Under the pieces are notes generated by a model. It made no database searches. It had not been told where the DNA came from and saw only the letters and a program-made list of their open reading frames with translations. This document shows, piece by piece, positions 1-7,189 of a stretch of DNA of 64,000 nucleotides. This DNA is from Alteromonas sp. M12. GTDB lineage: Bacteria; Pseudomonadota; Gammaproteobacteria; Enterobacterales; Alteromonadaceae. Every line of letters begins with the position of its first letter. The stretch's first letter is position 1. Position numbers and translations under genes: made by a program. The stretch lies in assembly GCF_037478005.1 (NCBI RefSeq), contig NZ_CP144164.1:3596001-3660000 (forward strand), given 5' to 3'.

Positions 1-532
1 GTTGGATCAAAAACAACGCAATACTAATAATAAATGCATAAGTCAGTAATGATGTAACCCACGCAGAAACACTTAAACCGTAAACGCTTTGTTCTACACT
101 AAACTCAAAAGCATTTAGCCAAACCAGTTCCATATAATAAAATAACACCAAGCCGCCAGAAATTGCGATTGCGACAGCGACCCCCATACTTAACATCAAA
201 CTACTAAAAATAGCAGCGGCAAAAATAAGATATATGCCGTTGCCTGACAAACCAAATGTATGGATCCCTACCACCCCCATAATAAAAAACAGGGACGTAA
301 TCAAACCAGCTTTAATAGTGTTTGAGAAGCGATGACGAAACAGATAAAAAGCCACTAACACACAGGTGCTGACAATATGAACCCACATAGCGGGGAGAAA
401 ACCAATTGTGGGAATGCGAGATAAGGAACCGGCCAAGGCAACGCCAGCGAAACCAATAGTAGCCACCAACACAGTATTTGTTAGTTTCTCGCGAATGTGT
501 TCAAGCGAATTTTCTTGAGATTCTAAAGGCAT
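1..532 (-). CDS. Partial polytopic membrane protein, probable sensor N-terminus
   Basis: The frame opens with ATG at 530-532 and stays open for 177 codons to the window edge, so the C-terminal part lies outside. About 20 polar residues are followed by alternating hydrophobic stretches that I read as five or six membrane helices filling almost all of the visible length. No catalytic motif is visible. In Alteromonadales, membrane bundles of this size often precede PAS, histidine-kinase or GGDEF output domains, so a signalling protein is the most likely reading. That is inference; a plain membrane protein is possible. It lies 248 bases downstream of nhaD on the same strand. Confidence 0.6.
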   Translation of the reverse strand, partial: MPLESQENSLEHIREKLTNTVLVATIGFAGVALAGSLSRIPTIGFLPAMWVHIVSTCVLVAFYLFRHRFSNTIKAGLITSLFFIMGVVGIHTFGLSGNGIYLIFAAAIFSSLMLSMGVAVAIAISGGLVLFYYMELVWLNAFEFSVEQSVYGLSVSAWVTSLLTYAFIISIALFLIQ

Positions 533-705
533 GTAGATTCGTTAGTTTTTATAATAATGGGATAAAACCGTGTTGAATCGAATAAAGCATTAAAACCCTG
601 TCTGCAACTAAAGTGTATTAGACTTTTGTATAATAGCAAATAAGTCACTCCCTATCAGAAGTACTTAATTGCTTGGAGGTGGGGATGTATAGCGCGGCGC
701 AGTTA

Positions 706-760
706 GAAGGGGGAACCTCACTCATACAACGAGGTCATAATTTATTATGAAGTTCCCTTC
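706..760. other. Compact inverted-repeat element, possible three-way junction
   Basis: An outer stem pairs 706-716 with 752-760 (GAAGGG..GAAC against GTTCCCTTC, two extra G residues bulged). It encloses two smaller hairpins: CCTC 716-719 with GAGG 731-734, and the perfect TCATAAT 735-741 / ATTATGA 744-750. The element sits between nhaD and the truncated sensor gene, so on the minus strand it could be a 3' end of the nhaD transcript or a leader of the next gene. There is no T-run, so it is not a standard terminator. The rest of the 533-780 gap holds nothing else I recognise. Confidence 0.35.
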
Positions 761-780
761 CCTGTCTTAACTCAAGATAT

Positions 781-2019
781 TTATACATTCACCAGACACA
801 AAGCGTACCCAACACTATAAGCAACCAATAAATGTACGATATATTTACTGTAGCTGACGAACGTTAGCTCTTTTACTCGACTCATGGCTACTATCCCTGC
901 GGCGGAACCAATCACCAACATTGATCCTCCCACACCTACGGCATAAGTAAGCGATAACCATTGAATATTGGTTAATTCAGGCTGGGCTTTAAGTAAGGCT
1001 GCGGTCAAGGGCACGTTATCTAAAAAGGCTGATAAAATTCCAACCAAATAATTCGAATAATCAGGGTCCAACATAAAGTAGATATTTGTCATCCAGACTA
1101 ACACGCCAATTTCTTTGAGCGATCCTACTATCAATAATATTCCTAGAAAGAACATTAAAGTATCAAACTGAATTTTGCGCACGTAGTCCAATAAATGAAT
1201 TTCGTACTTAAATTTATTCACCATACCGCCGATCATAAACATCACCGATAAGCCTAATAAAAAGGTCAAAACAGGGGGTATCGCAAACAGTAAATTAAAT
1301 AGCATGGTGCAACATATAGTGCCAAAAAATAATCCGGCAATAACAAAGTCTAGCGACTTAAATTTTTCACTGCCGATAGTTGCTTCAACTCGGCGGTTTT
1401 TACCAAAACTCATCAGTAATGCAAGCACAACCACACCTGATATAGCAGGTAAAATCAAACCTAATAGTTCGACAATAGATACGTGTTTTTCACTGAATAT
1501 CATCAGAGTTGTGACATCTCCGGTAATCAGTACCACTCCACCAGAATTCACCGCAAATATAATTAACACACAGAGTTTTACTTTTTCTGGCACTTCCAAC
1601 TTAAACGCCAGAATAATGCTAATCGACACTAAGGTAGCGGTGATGTTGTCGCACAGCATGGATAAAACCAATGCAAAAAGTGCCACTAATAAGGTCAGCT
1701 TTCTTAATGACAATTCACCTGGCAATAGTCGATTAACCATAGCACCAATCAGGCCCCTGGCATTTAAATACGCAACAAAGGTCATGGTAGCCATTAAAAA
1801 CAGCCACAATTTTGCGATCTCTAATAAATTCTCATTTAATGCACTTTCTATTTCAGCTTGGCCTGAACCATGGCCTCGAATGAACAACAAGCACCACACT
1901 AAACATCCTAAAAACAGGGTGGTTTTTGCTTTATTGATATGAGTAATTTCTTCAAAAACGATGGTCAGTAAAGCCAAAATAGCCAAACCGATAATGGTGA
2001 TTTCAAACATATCGAACAT
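781..2019 (-). CDS. nhaD: Na+/H+ antiporter, NhaD family
   Basis: This 412-residue inner-membrane protein has about a dozen hydrophobic helices. It should exchange cytoplasmic sodium (or lithium) for protons. NhaD hallmarks are visible: an internal LCDNITATLVSISII segment around residue 125, the matching SAFLDNVPLTAALLKA segment around residue 335, and a GGSMLVIGSAAG helix near the C-terminus. The paired Asp-Asn motifs are typical of the ion-transporter superfamily. It stands alone on its strand, and no regulator is adjacent. NhaD is common in marine and haloalkaliphilic bacteria, which fits the inferred habitat. Confidence 0.9.
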   Translation of the reverse strand: MFDMFEITIIGLAILALLTIVFEEITHINKAKTTLFLGCLVWCLLFIRGHGSGQAEIESALNENLLEIAKLWLFLMATMTFVAYLNARGLIGAMVNRLLPGELSLRKLTLLVALFALVLSMLCDNITATLVSISIILAFKLEVPEKVKLCVLIIFAVNSGGVVLITGDVTTLMIFSEKHVSIVELLGLILPAISGVVVLALLMSFGKNRRVEATIGSEKFKSLDFVIAGLFFGTICCTMLFNLLFAIPPVLTFLLGLSVMFMIGGMVNKFKYEIHLLDYVRKIQFDTLMFFLGILLIVGSLKEIGVLVWMTNIYFMLDPDYSNYLVGILSAFLDNVPLTAALLKAQPELTNIQWLSLTYAVGVGGSMLVIGSAAGIVAMSRVKELTFVSYSKYIVHLLVAYSVGYALCLVNV

Positions 2020-2136
2020 GATGTGCGTTCCAGAATACTAAAAGTAGAAAATGGATCCCGTTGCAGGACACAAATTTGAGGTCAGAATTATAGCCTAAAA
2101 AACGTTATTCCTGCCATATAAAGGTGCAACTGGTTT

Positions 2137-2673
2137 TTATTTTTTTGTGAAATTTTCAGCAATCAAGTCAACAAGAAAGATGATTTTGCTGTTTGAGAGC
2201 TGGCGGTAATCAAAATACGGGCACACAATTAAGCGTCTGTGCAGATCAATTGCAAATTCTGGATTAATCCATTCAAGGGTGTTGGGTAGGCTCAACGATT
2301 TAGCGTAAGTCCGACCCATTACAATGTGTAACTTATTGGTTTGTTGAAATTTGGGAGGTGAAAACCAGAGTGCGGTTTTGCTGCGGGACTGCAACAGTTC
2401 CTCATCACGATATTGCTGCCAGCTAGCATAAGCATTATTGAATTCAAAACATTTATTCGGTAAAGCGTATAGCAACTTAGCATACACGTTAAACACCTTG
2501 CGCCAACCGTTACCACAGGCTTGACCCAGGGCATAAATCTCGCCTTTTTTAAGGGGATAAACTGCTCGCTGATTATGTTCAAAACCAAAGGTTGGGCGAT
2601 TCTGAATGTACACGTTAACATCCGCGTTTTCATCACCCAACCCGTTAATTTCGTTAAAATCTTTGTTTGTCAT
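2137..2673 (-). CDS. Conserved hypothetical protein, 178 aa
   Basis: This is a soluble protein with no signal peptide or membrane helix. The start is supported by AGG a few bases upstream of the ATG. The sequence is rich in aromatics (for example WFSPPKFQQ and CPYFDYRQLS), and I do not recognise a catalytic motif. It resembles the uncharacterised DUF6942-type proteins that I associate with Alteromonadales, but I could not verify this. It lies 117 bases upstream of nhaD on the same strand and divergent from fpr, so its neighbours give no functional hint. Confidence 0.65.
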   Translation of the reverse strand: MTNKDFNEINGLGDENADVNVYIQNRPTFGFEHNQRAVYPLKKGEIYALGQACGNGWRKVFNVYAKLLYALPNKCFEFNNAYASWQQYRDEELLQSRSKTALWFSPPKFQQTNKLHIVMGRTYAKSLSLPNTLEWINPEFAIDLHRRLIVCPYFDYRQLSNSKIIFLVDLIAENFTKK

Positions 2674-2840
2674 GAGACCTAATAGTGAAGCTAATAATCC
2701 AAGTAGATAGGGATGATTCTACTTCAATAACATAAAAGATAAATTAATTTAACCCGCTAACGATAATGATTCGTAATAGCATTTGCATCTTTTCACGAAC
2801 AATGGGATACTTAAACAATCTTGTAGTAGGAGAATTATCT

Positions 2841-3650
2841 TTGCGAAATCTGGTTAAAGAGCAAGTGACCCACGTTCATCATTGGAACGACAGTTTATTT
2901 ACGTTTAAAACAACCCGTCAGAAATCCTTAACCTTTGAAAACGGACAATTCATCATGATTGGCTTAGAGGTAGAAGGTAAACCCTTGATGCGCGCATATA
3001 GTATTGCCAGTGCAAATTATGAAGATGAGTTAGAGTTTTTCAGTATTAAAGTACCTGACGGTGCACTGACATCTAAACTGCAAATGATACAAACTGGTGA
3101 CGAAGTAATGTTAAGTACAAGACCCACAGGCACCTTAGTCAGTGGTTATTTGATGCCTGGCAAACACCTTTATTTGCTCTGTACAGGCACAGGATTAGCG
3201 CCTTTTATGAGTATTATTCGAGATCCAGACATTTACGAACAATTTGATAAAATCATTTTGGTCCATGGTGTGCGCGAAGTTTCCGAGTTGGCCTATCAAA
3301 CTGAAATTGAATATGACTTACCTAACAACCCGTATTTTGGTGATTTAGTGAAGCAAAAGTTACTTTACTACCCTACTGTTACCCGCGAAAAGTACCAATA
3401 CAACAGTTTGAAAACTGAAGATGGGCTCAAACCACATCAGGGCAGAATTACCCATTTATTAGCGACCAATGAACTCACCCAAAACCTAAATATGCCTAAC
3501 GTCAACCCAGACAATGATCGATTCATGATGTGCGGTAATGATGCTATGTTGCAGGACTTAATGCAGATGTTAAATCAACAAGGTTTTACAAAAGCCACGT
3601 CCCGCAAGCAAGGTCATTATGTTATTGAGCAAGCGTTTATTGAAAAATAA
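2841..3650 (+). CDS. fpr: Ferredoxin/flavodoxin-NADP+ reductase
   Basis: This FAD enzyme moves electrons between NADPH and ferredoxin or flavodoxin. The FAD-binding segment RAYSIAS lies near residue 51 of the chosen protein, and the NADP-binding GTGLAPFMSI is about 95 residues later. The end, HYVIEQAFIEK, is the usual short Fpr C-terminus with an aromatic residue stacking on the flavin nearby. I place the start at TTG 2841, because AGGAGA at 2828-2833 is ideally spaced. The upstream ATG at 2766 adds 25 residues not typical of the family and has no good ribosome-binding site. The 269-aa product matches the usual 250-270. A partial Fur-like sequence at 2762-2780 (13 of 19 consensus positions by eye) is too weak to call. 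Confidence 0.9.
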   Translation: MRNLVKEQVTHVHHWNDSLFTFKTTRQKSLTFENGQFIMIGLEVEGKPLMRAYSIASANYEDELEFFSIKVPDGALTSKLQMIQTGDEVMLSTRPTGTLVSGYLMPGKHLYLLCTGTGLAPFMSIIRDPDIYEQFDKIILVHGVREVSELAYQTEIEYDLPNNPYFGDLVKQKLLYYPTVTREKYQYNSLKTEDGLKPHQGRITHLLATNELTQNLNMPNVNPDNDRFMMCGNDAMLQDLMQMLNQQGFTKATSRKQGHYVIEQAFIEK

Positions 3651-3699
3651 GCCTTGTTATTTTTACTTTCATGGGATCGCAAGACAATACAAGTAACCA

Positions 3700-3734
3700 C
3701 CAGCACTAGACTTTTCTTGTCGTGCTGGCTTTTT
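3700..3734 (+). terminator. Rho-independent terminator of fpr
   Basis: CCAGCAC at 3700-3706 pairs with GTGCTGG at 3722-3728. The stem extends by GAC/GTC across a two-base bulge and is followed by CTTTTT. The T-run is only on the plus strand, so it ends the fpr transcript rather than the converging fumC one. Confidence 0.8.
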
Positions 3735-3735
3735 A

Positions 3736-5115
3736 CTATGATTCATTTTTGGTAAGTTTCATAGGATCAAGTAATTCGCTTAATTTGGCTCTTGGAATAT
3801 CGGTATTTTCCGCTGCTACATCAATGATCGGCCGTTTTTCTTTGTATGCTTGCTTCGCTATTTCAGCGGCTTTTGAGTAGCCGATAATAGGGTTTAAAGC
3901 TGTGACTAAAATCGGGTTTTTGTGTAATGGCTTTTCTAGGTTCTCGTGATTCACTTCGAAATCACGAATCGCATTATCGGCCAGAGACATTGCCGCATTG
4001 GATAATAACTCTATGCTAGACAACAGATTTAGCGCAATCATAGGCAACATTACATTCAATTCAAAATTCCCTGATTGACCTCCAACCGTTATTGCTGCGT
4101 CATTGCCTATTACCTGTGCAGATACCATGGCAACAGCTTCAGGTATAACCGGATTGACTTTACCTGGCATAATTGAAGAGCCAGGTTGCAATGCAGGTAA
4201 CGCAATCTCGCCAAGCCCAGCTAAAGGTCCGGAGTTCATCCAGCGTAAATCGTTAGCAATTTTCATAAAAGTAACGGCTATAGATTTGCTTAAACCCGAC
4301 AAACTCACGGCGGTATCTTGAGCAGCTATACCAGCAAAAAAATTGTCTGCTTTAACAAAGGAAATTCCCGTATCTTGGCTTAAAATTTTCGAAAATTCGT
4401 CGGCGAAACCGGAATGGGAATTGATTCCAGTACCAACCGCAGTGCCACCTAGCACAAGGGATTGAATAGCATTTTGTAGACTATTTAAATGGCTAATTTG
4501 TTGCCTAATCTGCGCTGACCAAGCAGACATGCTCTGGTCCATTCGAATTGGCATCGCATCCATCAAATGGGTACGGCCTGTTTTACAATAACCGCTTAAT
4601 GTTGCCGACTTTTCATCAATGGTTTTCGCTAGATAAACCAAAGCCGGTTTAAGATGGTGGTGGATGGCTATTGCGGCACTAACATGAATGCAAGTAGGGA
4701 TCACATCATTACTGCTTTGTCCAAAATTAACGTGATCATTGGGATGGATTTGTAAATTGGATTGCTTCGACGCTAGGTTGGCAATAACTTCATTGGCATT
4801 CATGTTAGTGCTGGTGCCTGATCCAGTTTGATACACATCAACAGGAAAATGCAGCATAAGATTGTTGTCTTTTAATAAGGTAGCGCATGCTTGCTTAATT
4901 GCATCCGCAGTCTCCTGCTCGATACCTTTAAGATTCGCGTTTGCAGTTGCTGCAGCTGATTTTATTTGGATAAGTGAGCGGATAAATGCTTCAGGCATAG
5001 GAGTGTGACTTATCTTAAAGTTATTAACCGCTCTTTGAGTTTGCGCGCCGTACAGGGCATTTTGAGGAACTTCAAGCTCGCCCATGCTATCTTTTTCGAT
5101 TCGAAACTTAGTCAT
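3736..5115 (-). CDS. fumC: Fumarate hydratase class II
   Basis: This is the iron-independent, oxygen-stable homotetrameric fumarase of the TCA cycle. It has 459 residues, normal for FumC. The superfamily signature GSSIMPGKVNP is present near residue 315, as are TGSGTSTNMN (near 100), SSNDVIPT (near 135) and the substrate-loop segment GRTHLMDAMP. It follows the small upstream gene by 15 bases on the same strand, and both lie behind a Fur box. The arrangement matches the known Pseudomonas aeruginosa fagA-fumC order, where FumC replaces Fe-S fumarases when iron is scarce. The sodA gene found in that operon is not adjacent here. Confidence 0.95.
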   Translation of the reverse strand: MTKFRIEKDSMGELEVPQNALYGAQTQRAVNNFKISHTPMPEAFIRSLIQIKSAAATANANLKGIEQETADAIKQACATLLKDNNLMLHFPVDVYQTGSGTSTNMNANEVIANLASKQSNLQIHPNDHVNFGQSSNDVIPTCIHVSAAIAIHHHLKPALVYLAKTIDEKSATLSGYCKTGRTHLMDAMPIRMDQSMSAWSAQIRQQISHLNSLQNAIQSLVLGGTAVGTGINSHSGFADEFSKILSQDTGISFVKADNFFAGIAAQDTAVSLSGLSKSIAVTFMKIANDLRWMNSGPLAGLGEIALPALQPGSSIMPGKVNPVIPEAVAMVSAQVIGNDAAITVGGQSGNFELNVMLPMIALNLLSSIELLSNAAMSLADNAIRDFEVNHENLEKPLHKNPILVTALNPIIGYSKAAEIAKQAYKEKRPIIDVAAENTDIPRAKLSELLDPMKLTKNES

Positions 5116-5130
5116 CTTAATCCCCTACTT

Positions 5131-5472
5131 CTATAAAAAATACGTTCCTAACAAAGACAGTTCATACTTGAAGTGTCGCGTTTGCGCTTTTTGTTGTTCA
5201 TTATGATCATATCGCTCCACTTTATTCAGTGGTTGATAAATATTATCTAAACACAAATAACGCCATTGAAAACTTATATTAGTATCACAAATTGTATCTA
5301 ATAAGGTGCGAAGAACCCGATTTAAAATAGCTCTCTTTATTGTATCATTTTGTTCATCTTCTAAACGCTGGTTGGCCATATCTAAATATTGATAAAGTGC
5401 ATGAGGGTTATTCGGTTGTAAACCATGGCGAATGGTTAACTCAAGCGATCCGAATGCTAATGTTTGATTCAC
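5131..5472 (-). CDS. FagA-like small protein upstream of fumC
   Basis: I start this gene at GTG 5470-5472, preceded by AGGGGG at 5477-5482. The frame is open further upstream, but that part would translate the Fur box itself and reads as low-complexity hydrophobic residues. The 113-aa product starts MNQTLAFGSLEL and has no known catalytic motif. A feature that looks conserved is WRYLCLDNIYQPLNKV. In Pseudomonas aeruginosa a Fur-associated gene of unknown function (fagA, about 110 codons) occupies the same place before fumC. Equating the two rests on size, position and the Fur box, not on an alignment. Confidence 0.65.
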   Translation of the reverse strand: MNQTLAFGSLELTIRHGLQPNNPHALYQYLDMANQRLEDEQNDTIKRAILNRVLRTLLDTICDTNISFQWRYLCLDNIYQPLNKVERYDHNEQQKAQTRHFKYELSLLGTYFL

Positions 5473-5511
5473 AGAGCCCCCTAAACAATGAAATTTCAAT
5501 GTAACAACCCA

Positions 5512-5536
5512 AATGATAATAATTCCCATTATCATT
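5512..5536 (-). promoter_or_regulatory. Fur box upstream of fagA-like/fumC
   Basis: AATGATAAT at 5512-5520 and ATTATCATT at 5528-5536 form a perfect inverted repeat with a 7-base spacer. The inner 19-mer (5514-5532) matches the classical Fur consensus at 15 of 19 positions by eye. It lies about 40 bases upstream of the chosen GTG start, where it could block a promoter. Iron-dependent repression of the fagA-like/fumC pair is expected. Confidence 0.8.
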
Positions 5537-5655
5537 ATGCTATGAGTACTTGTCAACCTTGTTAAACGGTATGGTCAATTCAACCTGCAAAAGGATGTTT
5601 TGATACATAAGCGAATTAATCAGTAAATTAGAAAACTAAAAAAGCCCAAATACTA

Positions 5656-5684
5656 TTGATAATGATTTTCATTTGATATATTGT
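5656..5684 (+). promoter_or_regulatory. Candidate Fur-repressed promoter, plus strand
   Basis: A -35-like TTGATA (5656-5661) is followed by a -10-like TATATT (5677-5682) or TATTGT (5679-5684). The sequence between them, 5658-5676, matches the 19-base Fur consensus at 13 positions, with an unbroken GATAATGAT start. Fur binding would cover both promoter elements. The direction is away from the fagA-like/fumC promoter, into the hairpin-rich region. Confidence 0.5.
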
Positions 5685-5689
5685 GGTTC

Positions 5690-5832
5690 TGCCTGGAATC
5701 GTTAAGTTTCACTGGTCCTGGCTTAACGCTACCACACGGGTAGGCATTTTCTCCAAGGTGCCTACCCACCTCCCTATAGCTCGTGAGCGCTAAGAACTGC
5801 GCGGTCAGAACAGTTGAAACAGTTTGTTAGCG
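5690..5832 (+). ncRNA. Candidate Fur-controlled structured small RNA
   Basis: Three successive inverted repeats follow the Fur-type promoter. CGTTAAG 5700-5706 pairs with CTTAACG 5722-5728. GGGTAGGCA 5738-5746 pairs with TGCCTACCC 5759-5767. CGCTAA-g-AACTG 5788-5799 pairs with CAGTT-tg-TTAGCG 5820-5832. The first two are perfect. No open frame covers them. Iron-starvation small RNAs such as RyhB and PrrF have Fur-repressed promoters, which suggests an analogue. No U-rich terminator is evident, so the 3' end is unknown, and the assignment is inference. Confidence 0.35.
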
Positions 5833-6077
5833 TCCAAATCGAATTAGCTGAATATTCCGAGAAAATCACGCCATTGTTTTACACGTTTATTTTTGAAAAT
5901 AGATGGCCAAGCAAATATATCAATAAACGATGTAGAAGGTTTTAGAAGGCAATGCATGGAATCGGCTTAGTCAGAGGTGTAAATTGTGAGCAACCAAGCC
6001 TGTAGATTAAGCAATGTGTTCAGAGCATGAAGTTACAAAGCGCTCAGCCTTTTAATAATAAGTAGATAGACACACCT

Positions 6078-6509
6078 TTAACAATACATGCGACGATTGC
6101 GCTCGATTTCACGTAGGTATTGATGTTTTTCGAATATCAATGGTGCTAATCCAGAGTAGTTCCAGTATCCCCCTTTGTCGGCTTTATTTTTATCATCTCG
6201 ATAGGGATTCACCCAGCGATGCCAGATAACATATTCCTGACCAACGTCCTGCTGACAAAAAATATCAACGGTTAAGAACCAGCACATAGGTTCTCCACAT
6301 GTACAGACATAAGGCACCGCACTATCGGCGGAATCTAAATGATTGATTCCCAGCCCCGGTTGATAAGTACCAGCAATGCGCCCAGCAAAAGGTTTTTCAA
6401 AGTCAGTGATGGTTTCTAAATAAGAGTTACCATCAACAAGTAGATCAAAACTCGGGCTTCCGTAATCATTACCGAAATAAGCCAAACCAAAGGTATTTAC
6501 TATTGCCAT
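6078..6509 (-). CDS. Hypothetical protein with CxCGxxxC motif, 143 aa
   Basis: This soluble protein starts MAIVNTFGLAYFGND and has no signal peptide. In the middle it carries CTCGEPMC, a clustered-cysteine motif that could bind zinc. The segment is surrounded by tryptophans (CWFLTVDIF, YVIWHRWVNP). I do not recognise the family. It is a single gene between the Fur-associated region and the catalase operon, with 191 bases to the ankyrin gene downstream, so no operon partner helps. Confidence 0.6.
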   Translation of the reverse strand: MAIVNTFGLAYFGNDYGSPSFDLLVDGNSYLETITDFEKPFAGRIAGTYQPGLGINHLDSADSAVPYVCTCGEPMCWFLTVDIFCQQDVGQEYVIWHRWVNPYRDDKNKADKGGYWNYSGLAPLIFEKHQYLREIERNRRMYC

Positions 6510-6700
6510 CGTTCTACACTGCTGAAAAGAGTAAACCGATTAAATACGCATTTAGAAACGAGGTCAAATCGCAGTCGACATAACCTTTTTAATCCATACT
6601 GGCCGGCTTTAATTTAGCTTTTCTCGTCAGCATTCTCGTCAACATTTTTGGTAAATTTTATGTCAGGGATATTATTAAACTTAGTGAACTACTCTTGCAT

Positions 6701-7123
6701 TTATGGTTTAGATGGTTTGAATTTGTCAGCTAAAGTTTGATTGCCTTGATCAACTTCACAGTCCAGCCCCATCAAAGATTTAGCAATGCGAAAATTGCCC
6801 TTGAATATAGCGCCCATTAACGCAGTATTTCCTTTAATGTCTTCTTGGCATGGATTGATATCCTCTACACTGAGTAAATAGTTAACGGTTTCAGTTTGGC
6901 CATTGTAAGCAGATAAAATCAATGCAGTGTAACCTTTTTCGTTAGCGATATTGACTGATAGACCGGCATTGTAAAAGGTCGATAGTAATTCAATATCACC
7001 GTTTCTAGCAGCATCAAAATAAAGCTTTTTAAGTTGACTGCTTCGTTCACTTTTATGGGCAAATGATGGATTAGACCCGAATACAACAAGCATAATCAAA
7101 CAGACATGAATCAAGGTTTTCAT
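6701..7123 (-). CDS. Periplasmic ankyrin-repeat protein, AnkB-like
   Basis: The chosen ATG at 7121-7123 follows AAGGAAAGAG; the frame extends five codons upstream to a TTG that overlaps this ribosome-binding site. The first 23 or so residues are a signal peptide ending near SFA-H. The 140-aa protein then has about three ankyrin repeats with visible motifs such as GYTALILSAYNGQTETVNYLL and GNTALMGAIFKGN (about residues 35-125). In Pseudomonas aeruginosa a periplasmic ankyrin protein encoded next to catalase KatB is needed for full catalase activity. The same order with an exported catalase here supports that role. Confidence 0.8.
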   Translation of the reverse strand: MKTLIHVCLIMLVVFGSNPSFAHKSERSSQLKKLYFDAARNGDIELLSTFYNAGLSVNIANEKGYTALILSAYNGQTETVNYLLSVEDINPCQEDIKGNTALMGAIFKGNFRIAKSLMGLDCEVDQGNQTLADKFKPSKP

Positions 7124-7140
7124 AACTCTTTCCTTCAAAA

Positions 7141-7168
7141 GCCACTGCCTGGTTTAACAGGCAGTGGC
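7141..7168 (-). terminator. Intercistronic hairpin between catalase and ankyrin gene
   Basis: GCCACTGCCT (7141-7150) and AGGCAGTGGC (7159-7168) form a perfect 10-bp stem with an 8-base loop. On the minus strand it is followed by TTTT and then the ankyrin gene's ribosome-binding site. A short T-run suggests partial termination, so the ankyrin gene may be expressed at a fraction of the catalase level. Confidence 0.55.
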
Positions 7169-7189
7169 GGGTTTTATGCAGCGAATCAA

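Larger units (their letters stand above)
5557..6077. other. 521-base intergenic region with second Fur site and structured stretch
   Basis: No convincing coding frame was found on either strand. It holds a Fur-type promoter on the plus strand (5656-5684) and three consecutive hairpins between 5700 and 5832, listed separately. From about 5840 to 6077 I see nothing beyond AT-rich sequence and a weak GAGC/GCTC stem before TTTT near 6050. Confidence 0.5.

Noticed and set aside
1304..1942. 212-codon plus-strand frame antisense to nhaD
   Set aside because: It is the shadow of a strongly conserved membrane protein and has no recognisable motif.
2762..2780. Fur-like sequence upstream of fpr
   Set aside because: It has only the left half of a Fur box; the right half is poor, so I do not call it.
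5700..5832. Integron attC sites: GTTAAGT and GCTTAAC in the first hairpin resemble attC core sites
   Set aside because: The two cores are in the wrong order for an attC site and no integrase or cassette array is present.
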